Shown: positions 34,702-43,789 of the stretch, in pieces
Layout of the letters: each line of letters opens with the position of its first letter
Position numbering within the stretch: position 1 is the first letter of the stretch
Translations under genes and position numbers: made by a program
The notes under the pieces: model-generated
The model's input: only the letters and a program-made list of their open reading frames with translations
Databases searched by the model: none
Told to the model about the DNA's origin: nothing
From: Planctomycetaceae bacterium
Lineage (GTDB): Bacteria; Planctomycetota; PLA2
Direction of reading: 5' to 3'
DNA: 45,441 nucleotides
Assembly (NCBI GenBank): GCA_011525755.1
Contig: WYBS01000100.1
Coordinates: 1 to 45,441, forward strand

Positions 34702-35263
34702 GCGTGCACCTCGCTCGCGAACGCCGCCCGGCGTCCCTCCTCGAGCCCGACGCGGAAGGCCGCGACGTTGCTCTCGATGTGCTTCTCTTTGCCCTCGCGG
34801 AACTCGTCCGCGATCGCCTCCTCGACCGTCTCGGCCGGAAGGACCCCGGTCGCGCCGACGTAGGCGCCGAGCATGACGAAGTTGACGGCGCGCTCGTTCC
34901 CCGCCGCCTGGGCGAGCGCGCGCGTGTCGACGCGCACGACACGGCAGTCGGCGCGGGAGGACTCGCGCGCGATGAGCGTGCCGTTCACGACGATCGTCCC
35001 GCCCGGCACGACGCTTTTCTCGAACCGGTCGAGCGACGGCAGGTTCATCGCGAGGAGCGCGTCCGGCCGGCTCACGAGCGGCGACGCGATCGGGTCCTTC
35101 GAGATGCAGACGATCACGTTCGCCGTCCCGCCGCGCATCTCGGGTCCGTAGGAGGGGAGCCAGCTCACCTGGAGCCCTTTCGCCATCGCCGCCTGCGCGA
35201 GCACCTTGCCCGCGAGCAGCATCCCCTGCCCGCCGAATCCCGCCATGAGCACGTTCGTCGCCT

Positions 35264-35267
<4 letters not shown>
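34698..35267 (-). CDS. 2-oxoacid:ferredoxin oxidoreductase, gamma subunit
   Basis: A protein of 189 residues. NVLMAGFGGQGMLLAGKVLAQAAM is the Rossmann-like opening of the gamma subunit domain, and WLPSYGPEMRGGTANVIVCIS is its hallmark loop, which binds coenzyme A. It is complete without fused domains. ATG 35267 overlaps the beta stop, and its own stop overlaps the alpha start, each by 4 nt, so the three proteins are made in step. Confidence 0.92.
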
Positions 35268-36203
<936 letters not shown>

Positions 36204-36229
<26 letters not shown>

Positions 36230-36986
36230 CGTTCCGCCTGCCGAGCGGGACGGGCCGTCCCGCGGGCAGGCGCTCCTCTCCCGCGGGCAGGAGCCACGGC
36301 GGGAGCATGTGTCGTTTCATGGAGAAGACCGGCTCCGCGACCGCACGGATCCGGGGATCGTCCGCGAGGCCCTCCATCACCGCGACGAACCGGATCGGGA
36401 CCCGCCCGCGCCGCGCGACCTCGCGCGCGACGTCGACGCCCCGGAGGACCGTGTCCGCCGTGGTCTCCTCCATCAGGTGCGCGTTGACGACGATGCCCGT
36501 CACGGAGAGGCGCGAGGAGCGCTCGATCGCCTCGCGCATCGCGAGGCAGCCGTCCGGGTCGCGCGTGAAGGGCCTCTCCGGGTTGATCACCTGCCAGAGC
36601 CCGTAGCCCGTCGCGATCGCGCCGTCCCGGAGCGATCCGAGCACGCGCGCGCCGACGTCGTCGCCCCCCACGTCGAACAAGGAGAGGGTGCCCGCGGGAG
36701 GGGAGAGCATCGCGAGCACCTCGGGCACGACGATCGGGAGGTCCGCCCACGCCTGCGCGCCCGGCGGGACCACGACGCGGACGCCGTTCGCCTCCATGAG
36801 GCGCCGCGCCTCGCGGCAGCGGAAGTAGGGGTTCACGAGGTCCAGGTCCGCGATGCGGACGTGCCGTCCCGACGCCGCGGCCCGGATCGCGAGGTTCACC
36901 GACACCTCGGTCTTGCCCGAGCCGTAGTTGCCGACGACCATCACGAGACGGTCGTCCGGGCGAAGGGGCAGCGTTTCCGCGGTCAT
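36204..36986 (-). CDS. P-loop NTPase (MinD/CobQ-like) of the oxidoreductase operon
   Basis: A protein of 260 residues. Walker A is GNYGSGKT at 19-26. RIADLDLVNPYFRCREAR near 44-60 resembles switch I of ParA/MinD-type GTPase-like proteins, and LSLFDVGGDDVGARVLG near 102-118 resembles Walker B and switch II (D-x-G-G). I have seen similar NTPases next to 2-oxoacid oxidoreductase genes; a role in iron-sulfur cluster or cofactor delivery is a guess. The end (LPAGEERLPAGRPVPLGRRN) contains a repeat LPAG and is encoded by a palindromic element, so the natural C-terminus could be shorter. It is the first gene of the operon. Confidence 0.82.
36235..36272. repeat. 38-nt imperfect palindrome at the NTPase/oxidoreductase junction
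   Basis: Outer arms CGCCTGCC (36235-36242) and GGCAGGCG (36265-36272), inner arms GCGGGACGG (36245-36253) and CCGTCCCGC (36255-36263), with 2 against 1 unpaired bases between. A 13-bp direct repeat TCCCGCGGGCAGG occurs at 36258 and 36279. It lies 6 nt before the beta-subunit ATG. Confidence 0.8.
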
Positions 36987-37124
36987 GCTCCTTGCGCGCC
37001 GGACGACAGCGGAATCCTCCGCGCGGAAGCGCGCGGACGCCCCGCCGGGGCCGGTCGCGGCCGCCTTCCAAGGGCGGCGCGCAACAAGGGTGCAACAGGC
37101 GTACCGCGGCCCCTCCCCGGAGCC

Positions 37125-38366
37125 CTACCCGACGTCGCCCTCGCGCTCCGGCGCGGTCGGCGGCAGGGCGCGGATGGCCTTCCCGTAGAGCGAGATGCCG
37201 GGCATCGCGGTCGCTCCGTGGGCGAGGATCGAGAGGAACACCGTCGCCACGACCGCGAGCGTGATCGTCCTCTCGCCCGGCAGCCGCGCCTCGTGCTCGA
37301 GGAACACGAGGCCGAGGACGATCGAGGCGAGGCCGCGCGGGCCGAACCAGCCCATGAAGAGGACCGTTGGCCGGCTCGTGCGCGTGCCCATGAGCGCGAG
37401 CGCGACCGGCGCCATGCGCACGGCGGTGAGGCTCAGCGCCGCGTAGGCCGCCATGGCGACCGTCAGCTGGTCGAAGGCGCCGAGGAAGATCGTCCCGAAC
37501 AGGAAGAAGACGGCCGCACTCAGGAGCTGTCCCCACTCCTCCGCGAACTCGACGGCATGCGACCCGGCCTGCCGGTAGGGGATCTGCACCGCGAGGCCGG
37601 CGACGAAGGCCGCGATGAACATGCTCGCGCCCGTCGCGTCGGAAGCGAGCATCGCGAGGAGCGGCAGCGTGACCGCGCCGAGCTTCGCCGCGGAGGCCGC
37701 CGCCCATTCGCGCCGGTGCGCGAGGGCGAGGAGCTTCCCGCCGACAAGGCCGATCCCCGCGCCGATCGCGACGCCGTACCCGAGCTGCTCGAGGAGGAAC
37801 GGCCAGAGGCTCGCGTCGCCGGCGGCCCCCGGGCGCGCGAGCGCGATGAAGAAGAGGAAGAACGGGACCGCGAGGCCGTCGTTCAGCCCCGCCTCGACGC
37901 TGAGCGCCTCCCGGATGCGCTTCGGGACACGCTGGCTCGTCACGATCACCTGCCCGAGACCCGCGTCCGTCGGCGCGAGGATCGCCCCGAGGATGCCCGC
38001 CTCCGCCCACGAGAGCGCGGGGAGGAGGAGCTTCGCCGCGAGCGCGCCGAGGAGGATCGATAGCAGGAGGCCGATGCTCAGGAGGCGCGTCGGGAGCCGG
38101 CGGATGCTCTTCAGCAGGCGCAGGTCGGTGCGGCTCGCGTCGGTGAACAGCAGGAGGCAGAGCGCGATCTCGGCCCCGTGCAGGAAGGCGTGGGAACCGG
38201 CCTTTCCCGCGCGCGCCGAGGGCACGGCGAGGACGACGAGGGCGCCGGCGACCGCGAAGAGCATGGGGCCGGTGACGACCGTGCGCTCGAGCCTCCGCGT
38301 GGCGAGGCTGAACAGGAAGACGAGGACGAGGAACGTGACGAGGAGCATCGTCGCCGCCGTTGGCAC
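37125..38366 (-). CDS. Na+/H+ antiporter (CPA1/CPA2 family)
   Basis: A protein of 413 residues with about 12 hydrophobic helices. GAILAPTDAGLGQVIVTSQRVP near 130 and the EAGLNDGLAVPFFLFFIA segment after it are the family core; the E-A-G-L-N-D motif is the acidic ion site of the NhaP/CPA1 type. Near 330 is FMGWFGPRGLASIVLGLVFLEHEARLPGE, the usual GPRG helix. GTG 38366 was chosen over ATG 38348 because AGGA lies 7 nt before it. It is the last gene of a group with a 7-nt gap to the cyclase. A 138-nt spacer follows before the NTPase gene on the same strand. Confidence 0.92.
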   Translation of the reverse strand: MPTAATMLLVTFLVLVFLFSLATRRLERTVVTGPMLFAVAGALVVLAVPSARAGKAGSHAFLHGAEIALCLLLFTDASRTDLRLLKSIRRLPTRLLSIGLLLSILLGALAAKLLLPALSWAEAGILGAILAPTDAGLGQVIVTSQRVPKRIREALSVEAGLNDGLAVPFFLFFIALARPGAAGDASLWPFLLEQLGYGVAIGAGIGLVGGKLLALAHRREWAAASAAKLGAVTLPLLAMLASDATGASMFIAAFVAGLAVQIPYRQAGSHAVEFAEEWGQLLSAAVFFLFGTIFLGAFDQLTVAMAAYAALSLTAVRMAPVALALMGTRTSRPTVLFMGWFGPRGLASIVLGLVFLEHEARLPGERTITLAVVATVFLSILAHGATAMPGISLYGKAIRALPPTAPEREGDVG

Positions 38367-38373
38367 GCGGATC

Positions 38374-40461
38374 CTACTTCTCCCGCAGCTCGAAGACGTC
38401 GTCCCACGCGGTCGCGCCCTGCTCGCGCAGCGCCTCGACGCGCCCGCGCCAGATCGCGGCGACGGGATCGCCGGGGCATGCGTCGAGCGCCTTCTGCGCC
38501 TCGTCCCACCGGGCGGCGATGCAGAGGCGCCGCGCCTCCTCGGACGCATCGAGCGCGGCCGGCGCCGGCTCTCCCGGCAGCGCCCACGGCTCGTGGATCG
38601 TCACGGGCTGGATGCGCCCGAGGACGCGGACGCGGCCGATCTCGCGCCCGAGGACCCCGGGGCCCGCGCGGCGCCACGTCTCCTCCGACACGAGCGTTCC
38701 CGTGCCGAAGTGCTTGTTCGCGCCCTCGAGGCGCGACGCGAGGTTCACCGCGTCGCCGAGGACGGTGTAGTCGAAGCGCCGACGGGACCCGAAGTTGCCG
38801 ACGCTCACGATCCCCGTGTGGACGCCGATCCGCATCCGGAGCGGGCGGCCCGCCTGCGCCGCGAACTCGTCCGCGCGCGAGGCGAGCACGCGCTGGCAGC
38901 GCAGCGCCGCGCGGATCGCGCGGAGCGCGTGGTCGGGCTCCTCGACAGGCGCGTTCCAGAAGGCGACGATGCCGTCCCCCGCGTACTTGTCGAGCGTCGC
39001 CCCCTCCGCGAGAAGCACGGCGGTCATCGCGCCGAGGTAGTCGTTGAGGAAGCGCGCGAGATCCTGCGGGTCCATGCCCTCGGCGAAGGACGAGAAGCCC
39101 TCCACGTCGGAGACGAAAATCGTCGCCTCGCGCCGCTCGCCGCCGAGCTTCAGCTGCGACGGGTCCTCGACGATCCGCGCGATGACCTGCGGGCTCAGGT
39201 AGTGCTCGAACGCGCGGCGCAGGTAGCGGCGCTGCTGCCCCTCGGTCGCGTACCCGACGGCGCCCGCGGCGGCGATCGCGAGGCCCGTCGCGAGAAGAGG
39301 CCAGGCGGCGGGCCAGGCGAGGCCAAGGGCGTGCGCCGCGACGGCGACCGCCACGGGCAGGGCGAGCGCCGCCGCCGCCGCCGCGAGGCTCCCGGCCGCC
39401 GAGCGCGCGCGGAGGACGAGCCATGCGCCGCCGGCCGAGATCGCGAGCGTGAGGAGGAGCGGCATGACCGCGGGGACGGGGCGGAGGAATCCCCGGGAGA
39501 GCAGGTTGTCGAGAACGGTCGCATGCACCTCCACGCCGGGCGCGACGGTCTTCACGGCGGTCGGCCAGTTGTCGAAGAGGTTCTCCGCGCTCATGCCGAC
39601 GAGCACGTAGCAGTCGCGGAAGATGCCCCTCGGGGGCGTCCCCGCGCCCACGTCGGCGAGCACGCCGGCGGCCGAGTACGCGGGGTAGAGATGGCCGGTT
39701 CCGGGATCCGGGCGGCGGTAGCGGAGCGCGAGGCGGCCGTCGCCGTCGAGGGGGAACTCGGCGCCGGCCGCCTCGAGCGCTCCCTCCCGCAGGACGACGC
39801 GCGGCGTCCCGCCGGCGGGGCGGAGGTATGCGGAGAGGGCGAGGGTCGGGACGGGCCGGCCGGCGAACCGGTAGAACGGCCGCACGCGGCGCACGACGCC
39901 GTCGCGGTCGGCGTTCGCGACCACGTGGCCGTAGGCGATCGCGAGGCCTCCCACGACATCCGCGTGAGAGAAGCTCGCGCCCGGGAGCAGCGGCGCGAGC
40001 TCCATCCCTTCCGCTTCGAGCGGCGCGGGCGCGTCCGGCCAGTCCCGGGCCTCCCCCTTGAGGCGCAGCGGGAGCACCGCGGCCGGCGACGCCGCCAGCG
40101 CCTCGCGGAGCGCGTTGTCGTCGTCGACCCCGAAGCGGGACTGCTCGGTGAAGTCGAAGTCGAAGACGACCGCGCGCGCGCCGTCCGCGACGAGATAGCC
40201 GAGCAGCGCCGCGAAGTACTCGCGGGGCCAGGGCCAGGGGATCCGCTGCTCCCGTGCGACGCGGGCGAGGCTCTCGTCGTCGATGAGGAGGAGGCGGATG
40301 GGGAGCTCGGGGGGCGCGGGCTCCGCGAGGAGCCGCTCCCGCGCGTCCCACGAGAGGCCCTCGACCCGCGCGAGGGCGCCCGACGCATGGAGCGCGTACG
40401 CGAGGACGGCGCCCGCAACGGCGAGCGCCGCGGCCGTGGGTCCGCGGGCGCTGCCGCTCAC
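38374..40461 (-). CDS. CHASE2-domain class III adenylate cyclase
   Basis: A protein of 695 residues from GTG 40461. A membrane helix (AAALAVAGAVLAYAL) leads to an extracytoplasmic CHASE2 sensor at about 30-335 (RLLLIDDESLARVAREQRIPWPWPREYFAALL, ARAVVFDFDF, YCYVLVG-like end). Three helices follow (345-435), then the catalytic domain: REATIFVSDVEGFSSFAEGM with metal Asp, DKYAGDGIVAFWNAP with the second metal Asp and the Lys that selects adenine, and DYTVLGDAVNLASRLEGANK with the Asp/Thr and Arg used in catalysis. All key residues are present, so cAMP synthesis is expected. A short C-terminal domain (EEARRLCIAARWDEAQKAL) looks like a degenerate TPR. GTG overlaps the M48 stop (GTGA). Confidence 0.93.
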   Translation of the reverse strand: MSGSARGPTAAALAVAGAVLAYALHASGALARVEGLSWDARERLLAEPAPPELPIRLLLIDDESLARVAREQRIPWPWPREYFAALLGYLVADGARAVVFDFDFTEQSRFGVDDDNALREALAASPAAVLPLRLKGEARDWPDAPAPLEAEGMELAPLLPGASFSHADVVGGLAIAYGHVVANADRDGVVRRVRPFYRFAGRPVPTLALSAYLRPAGGTPRVVLREGALEAAGAEFPLDGDGRLALRYRRPDPGTGHLYPAYSAAGVLADVGAGTPPRGIFRDCYVLVGMSAENLFDNWPTAVKTVAPGVEVHATVLDNLLSRGFLRPVPAVMPLLLTLAISAGGAWLVLRARSAAGSLAAAAAALALPVAVAVAAHALGLAWPAAWPLLATGLAIAAAGAVGYATEGQQRRYLRRAFEHYLSPQVIARIVEDPSQLKLGGERREATIFVSDVEGFSSFAEGMDPQDLARFLNDYLGAMTAVLLAEGATLDKYAGDGIVAFWNAPVEEPDHALRAIRAALRCQRVLASRADEFAAQAGRPLRMRIGVHTGIVSVGNFGSRRRFDYTVLGDAVNLASRLEGANKHFGTGTLVSEETWRRAGPGVLGREIGRVRVLGRIQPVTIHEPWALPGEPAPAALDASEEARRLCIAARWDEAQKALDACPGDPVAAIWRGRVEALREQGATAWDDVFELREK

Positions 40462-41330
40462 CGCAAGGCGTCGTGCGCCGCCGCGAACCGCCGTTTCCGC
40501 GCCTCGGCCACGGCGGGCTCCGGCCACCCCGCGACGGCCGCGCGCAGGTCGTCGCGGCGCCGGGAGAGGCTCGCGTGGTCGGCGAAGAGCGATCCGCCCT
40601 TCGTCTCCCCGCCGCCGAGACGGTCAAGGAGATCCGGCAGCGCCTGCGGGCGGTAGCCGACGTCCTTGAGGAGCCCAAGGGCGTCGAGATCCGCCTCCTT
40701 CTCGAACTCGCGGCTGTAGCCGTGCTTCACGAGCGTCCCGGTGAACTCCGCCGCGAGGTCGCCGAGGGCCTTGGCCACCACGGCGGCGTCGGTGCTCTCG
40801 AGCGCCTCCGCGACGCCGAGCTGGAGCAGCGCGTCGGCCCGCTCGCTCTTCTGGATCATCCGGAGGCCGTGGCGCTCCGCGACGTGCGCCACCTCGTGCG
40901 CGAGGACGCCTGCGAGCTCGTCCTCGGACGCGCACGCGCGCACGAGACCCTTGTTGACGAAGATGAAGGCGCCGGGCGCGGCGAGCGCGTTCGGCTCATC
41001 CGCGTCGAGGACGAAGAAGTGGTAGCCCCCGTATACGTCCGGCCGCGCCGAGGCCTGCGCGACCGCCTGCCCCACGCGGTTCACGTAGGCGGCCGTCGCC
41101 GCGTCGCCGACCGCGGGTGTCGCGGCGAGGACCTCCGCCGCGACCGCGCGGCCGAGGTAGTACTCCTGCTCCGGCGTCATGTCCTCGAATGACTTCGCGA
41201 GCTTCTTCGCGGTCGCCGTCGCCCGGTCGGCGTCGACGCCGGTCTTCGACTCGAAGAGGTCCTTCCCCACGGACTCGACGGTGCCGCACGCCGCGGCGGC
41301 GAGGAGGAGGGCGAACGCGAAGCGCTTCAT
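40458..41330 (-). CDS. M48-family lipoprotein peptidase
   Basis: A protein of 290 residues. MKRFAFALLLAAAAC is a lipoprotein signal with Cys15. The zinc motif HEVAH is at 145-149, and ExxAD (E210-K-E-A-D) gives the third ligand. DEPNALAAPGAFIFVNKGL just before the motif and YSREFEKEADLDAL are typical of the BepA/LoiP-type periplasmic M48 proteases that act on outer-membrane proteins. ATG 41330 overlaps the upstream SH3 gene (ATGA), and its stop overlaps the cyclase start, so synthesis of the three is linked. Confidence 0.93.
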   Translation of the reverse strand: MKRFAFALLLAAAACGTVESVGKDLFESKTGVDADRATATAKKLAKSFEDMTPEQEYYLGRAVAAEVLAATPAVGDAATAAYVNRVGQAVAQASARPDVYGGYHFFVLDADEPNALAAPGAFIFVNKGLVRACASEDELAGVLAHEVAHVAERHGLRMIQKSERADALLQLGVAEALESTDAAVVAKALGDLAAEFTGTLVKHGYSREFEKEADLDALGLLKDVGYRPQALPDLLDRLGGGETKGGSLFADHASLSRRRDDLRAAVAGWPEPAVAEARKRRFAAAHDALR

Positions 41331-41839
41331 CGCCCGCCTCCGGTGACGCCGCCCTCGGCGAGGAACCCCGGCACCGCCGCCGGGTCCGGGTTGTACGCGG
41401 GCTCTGCCAGGAGCGCGTCCAGCCGCCGGTAGCCCTCGGCGACGTTCCCGCCGCCCGCCCGCCTCTTCGCCTCGGCCTCCTCGTTGAAGCCGCGGCCCGC
41501 GAGCGAGCGCGAGGTCGCGCCGGCGCGATCCCCGGCCTGCCCGGAGCCGGCGCGGAGCTTCGCGGCGTCCGTCGCGAGCGCGCTCGCGCTGAGCCAGCCC
41601 GCCTGCTTGCCCTCGGTGGCGCGCACGCGCACCCACTGGGCGCCCTTCCTCTCCTCGACCGCGACGAGCGCCCCGTACGGGAGGCGCCCGACGACCTTGC
41701 CGAGGAAGGACGGCTTGTCCCGGAGGACGGCCTCCCGGACCTGCACGGCGCCGGCGCCCGCGGGCGGCTTCCCCGTCCCCTGCGCGAGAGCGAGCGCGAC
41801 CATCGCGGCCATCACGCCGCCGACGAGCATCCATCGCAT
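41327..41839 (-). CDS. secreted SH3-like domain protein
   Basis: A protein of 170 residues. MRWMLVGGVMAAMVALALAQG is a signal peptide. Residues 31-90 (VQVREAVLRDKPSFLGKVVGRLPYGALVAVEERKGAQWVRVRATEGKQAGWLSASAL) are a bacterial SH3 (SH3b) domain, which often binds peptidoglycan or other envelope parts. The remainder is helical and Gly/Ala/Arg-rich, including NEEAEAKRRAGGGN. It is first in the set with the M48 protease and CHASE2 cyclase. TAGACT sits 7 nt before ATG 41839. Confidence 0.82.
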   Translation of the reverse strand: MRWMLVGGVMAAMVALALAQGTGKPPAGAGAVQVREAVLRDKPSFLGKVVGRLPYGALVAVEERKGAQWVRVRATEGKQAGWLSASALATDAAKLRAGSGQAGDRAGATSRSLAGRGFNEEAEAKRRAGGGNVAEGYRRLDALLAEPAYNPDPAAVPGFLAEGGVTGGGR

Positions 41840-41846
41840 GGCGTAG

Positions 41847-41852
41847 AGTCTA
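41847..41852 (-). promoter_or_regulatory. -10-like TAGACT, 7 nt before ATG 41839
   Basis: The minus strand reads GGATAGACT-CTACGCC-ATG with no ribosome binding site. It probably drives the SH3/M48/cyclase/antiporter set as a leaderless mRNA. Confidence 0.5.
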
Positions 41853-41860
41853 TCCGCGGG

Positions 41861-41881
41861 CCCTCCCCCGCGCCCCCTCCC
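41861..41881. repeat. 21-bp C-rich mirror repeat
   Basis: The order is CCC-T-CCCCC-GCG-CCCCC-T-CCC, a perfect mirror repeat. Its central 19 bases are identical to 45128-45146. It lies between the dCMP deaminase stop and the promoter of the SH3 gene. Confidence 0.85.
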
Positions 41882-41894
41882 TTCCCGGCAGCCG

Positions 41895-42377
41895 CTACCG
41901 CGGCTTCACGTCCGGCTGCGGGATGATCCGGAGCAGCTCGACGTTGGCCTCGTCGAAGAGCTGGCGCGAGAGCGCGTCGTTGTACTCCTCCTCGTAGATC
42001 ACCTTGCGGATGCCCGCCTGGATGATCGCCTTGCAGCAGAAGGAGCAGGGGAACGTGACGCAGTAGATCCGCGCGCCGCGGGTCGAGACCCCCTCGTACG
42101 CCGCCTGCGCGATCGCGTTGAGCTCGGCGTGCGAGCAGCGCAGCCGCTCCTGGAAGGTGCCCGAAACGCGGTTCGGATCCTGGCAGAAGCAGCCGGCCTC
42201 GCAGCCGTGGCGGGTCTTCTTCGGCGCTCCGTTGTAGCCCGTGGAGATGATGTGCCCCGCGTCGCTCGCGATGATGCAGCCCACCTTGCGGGAGAGGCAG
42301 GTGGAGAACTCCGAGAACATCTTCGAGATGCGGAGGAGGTGCGTGTCGCGGCGGTAGTCCTTCTCGGCCCGGTCCAT
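41895..42377 (-). CDS. deoxycytidylate (dCMP) deaminase
   Basis: A protein of 160 residues, the usual length of ComEB-type dCMP deaminases. RCSHAELNAIAQAA gives the zinc His83 and catalytic Glu85, and FPCSFCCKAIIQAGI gives zinc Cys111 and Cys114. The stretch CLSRKVGCIIASDAGHIISTGYNGAP near 27-52 is the conserved substrate-binding start, and HGCEAGCFCQ near 58 is typical too. The enzyme supplies dUMP for thymidylate synthesis. ATG 42377 has TAGACT 8 nt upstream. It may be cotranscribed with genes downstream or stand alone. Confidence 0.92.
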   Translation of the reverse strand: MDRAEKDYRRDTHLLRISKMFSEFSTCLSRKVGCIIASDAGHIISTGYNGAPKKTRHGCEAGCFCQDPNRVSGTFQERLRCSHAELNAIAQAAYEGVSTRGARIYCVTFPCSFCCKAIIQAGIRKVIYEEEYNDALSRQLFDEANVELLRIIPQPDVKPR

Positions 42378-42385
42378 GGGGGGGA

Positions 42386-42391
42386 AGTCTA
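42386..42391 (-). promoter_or_regulatory. -10-like TAGACT, 8 nt before ATG 42377
   Basis: The minus strand reads CCTAGACT-TCCCCCCC-ATG. Same hexamer and spacing as at 41847. Confidence 0.5.
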
Positions 42392-42423
42392 GGGGGTCCG
42401 GGGGACGAGGTCGAGGGGGGCCC

Positions 42424-42708
42424 TCACTCCAGCGCGATCTCGTGCGCGATCGGGCTCCACGCCGCGAGCAGCACGATCCCCTCCTTGTCGGAGTCCATCG
42501 GCCGGCTCGACCAGATCAGCTGCACGCCCGGCATGGGCGTCCCCCGCGGGTCGACGAGCCTCGCCTTCGTGACCGCGACCTCCGGGGCCGCCGTCGGGAG
42601 GCGCGCGCCCTCCTTGATCTTCGTGTTCGGGACGCTTGCGGCCTTCCCCGGGGCGATCTCGACGTCATGGCGCGCGACATCCCAGTGGAGGAAGGGTGGC
42701 GTGCGCAT
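42424..42708 (-). CDS. small conserved-looking hypothetical protein (94 residues)
   Basis: A protein of 94 residues from ATG 42708: MRTPPFLHWDVARHDVEIAP, then mostly beta-rich text with VAVTKARLVDPRGTPMPGVQ and KEGIVLLAAWSPIAHEIALE. GGAGG lies 9 nt before the ATG, which selects this start over the longer open frame. I do not recognise a family. It is divergent from moaA. Confidence 0.55.
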   Translation of the reverse strand: MRTPPFLHWDVARHDVEIAPGKAASVPNTKIKEGARLPTAAPEVAVTKARLVDPRGTPMPGVQLIWSSRPMDSDKEGIVLLAAWSPIAHEIALE

Positions 42709-42778
42709 GCGGGACAGACCTCCTTGCAGTGTCCCATGAAGGCGGAAGCGGGGGGGCCGGGGGGCCGCGCGCCGGTGG

Positions 42779-42784
42779 TAGATT
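42779..42784 (+). promoter_or_regulatory. -10-like TAGATT, 6 nt before ATG 42791
   Basis: GGTAGATT-GGCCTC-ATG with no ribosome binding site, as expected for a leaderless moaA mRNA. Confidence 0.5.
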
Positions 42785-42790
42785 GGCCTC

Positions 42791-43789
42791 ATGAAGGACC
42801 GGCTCGGGCGGGGGCTCCGCGACCTGCGCATCTCGGTGACCGACCGGTGCAACTTCCGGTGCCCCTACTGCATGCCGGAGGAGGTCTTCCACGGGTCCTA
42901 CCCGTTCCTGCCCAAGGCCCAGATCCTCACCTTCGAGGAGGTGGAGCGGATCGCCAGGGCGGCCGTCGGCCTCGGCGTGAAGAAGCTCCGGATCACGGGC
43001 GGCGAGCCGCTCCTGCGCGCCGACCTGCCGGCACTCGTCGCGCTGCTCGCGAGGATCACGGGCGTCGAGGACCTCTCGCTCACGACCAACGGATTCCTGC
43101 TCGCCGGGTACGCCGCCACGCTCCGCGAGGCGGGGCTCCGGCGCGTGACCGTCTCCCTCGACAGCCTCGACGATGCGACCTTCAAGGCGATGAACGGGCG
43201 GCGGTCGGGCGTCGCGCCGGTGCTCGCGGGGATCGAGGCGGCCGAGCGCGAGGGGCTGAGACCCCTGAAGATCAACTGCGTCGTGAAGCGCGGCATGAAC
43301 GACCAGGGCATCCTGGACCTCGCGCGCCGCTTCCGCGGCACGGGGCACATCCTCCGTTTCATCGAGTACATGGACGTCGGCACTCTCAACGGCTGGCGGA
43401 TGGACGACGTGGTCCCCGCGAAGGAGATCGTCGCGAGGATCGGCGCGGAGTTCCCGGTCGAGCCCCTGGACCCGAACTACGCCGGCGAGACGGCGAACCG
43501 CTACCGCTACACGGACGGGCAGGGCGAGATCGGCGTGATCGCGTCGGTGACGCAGCCCTTCTGCGGCGGGTGCACGCGCGCGCGCCTCTCGTGCGACGGG
43601 CAGATCTACACGTGCCTCTTCGCGTCGAAGGGCACGGACCTTCGCGGGCCGCTGCGGGCCGGCGCGACCGACGCGGAGCTCTCCGACCTTCTCGCGGGGA
43701 CCTGGGGCGCGCGGACGGACCGCTACTCCGAGGAACGCACGTCGCAGACGCGCGCGGGCAAGGTCGAGATGTACCACATCGGCGGATGA
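42791..43789 (+). CDS. moaA: GTP 3',8-cyclase (molybdenum cofactor biosynthesis protein A)
   Basis: A protein of 332 residues, full length. C20-x3-C24-x2-C27 binds the radical-SAM [4Fe-4S] cluster. LRITGGEPLLRADL near 68 is the SAM-binding GGEPL motif. The second cluster is bound by the C-terminal CGGCTRARLSCDGQIYTC pattern. The protein ends in G-G, as MoaA does. It makes the first intermediate of molybdopterin from GTP. The molybdenum enzyme at 18858 would need this cofactor, though the genes are 20 kb apart. Its stop overlaps the TPR gene start. Confidence 0.95.
   Translation: MKDRLGRGLRDLRISVTDRCNFRCPYCMPEEVFHGSYPFLPKAQILTFEEVERIARAAVGLGVKKLRITGGEPLLRADLPALVALLARITGVEDLSLTTNGFLLAGYAATLREAGLRRVTVSLDSLDDATFKAMNGRRSGVAPVLAGIEAAEREGLRPLKINCVVKRGMNDQGILDLARRFRGTGHILRFIEYMDVGTLNGWRMDDVVPAKEIVARIGAEFPVEPLDPNYAGETANRYRYTDGQGEIGVIASVTQPFCGGCTRARLSCDGQIYTCLFASKGTDLRGPLRAGATDAELSDLLAGTWGARTDRYSEERTSQTRAGKVEMYHIGG

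Noticed and set aside
37615-40656. A 1013-residue plus-strand frame opposite the antiporter and cyclase
   Set aside because: Low-complexity Arg/Glu/Ala text; the minus strand carries complete catalytic motifs.
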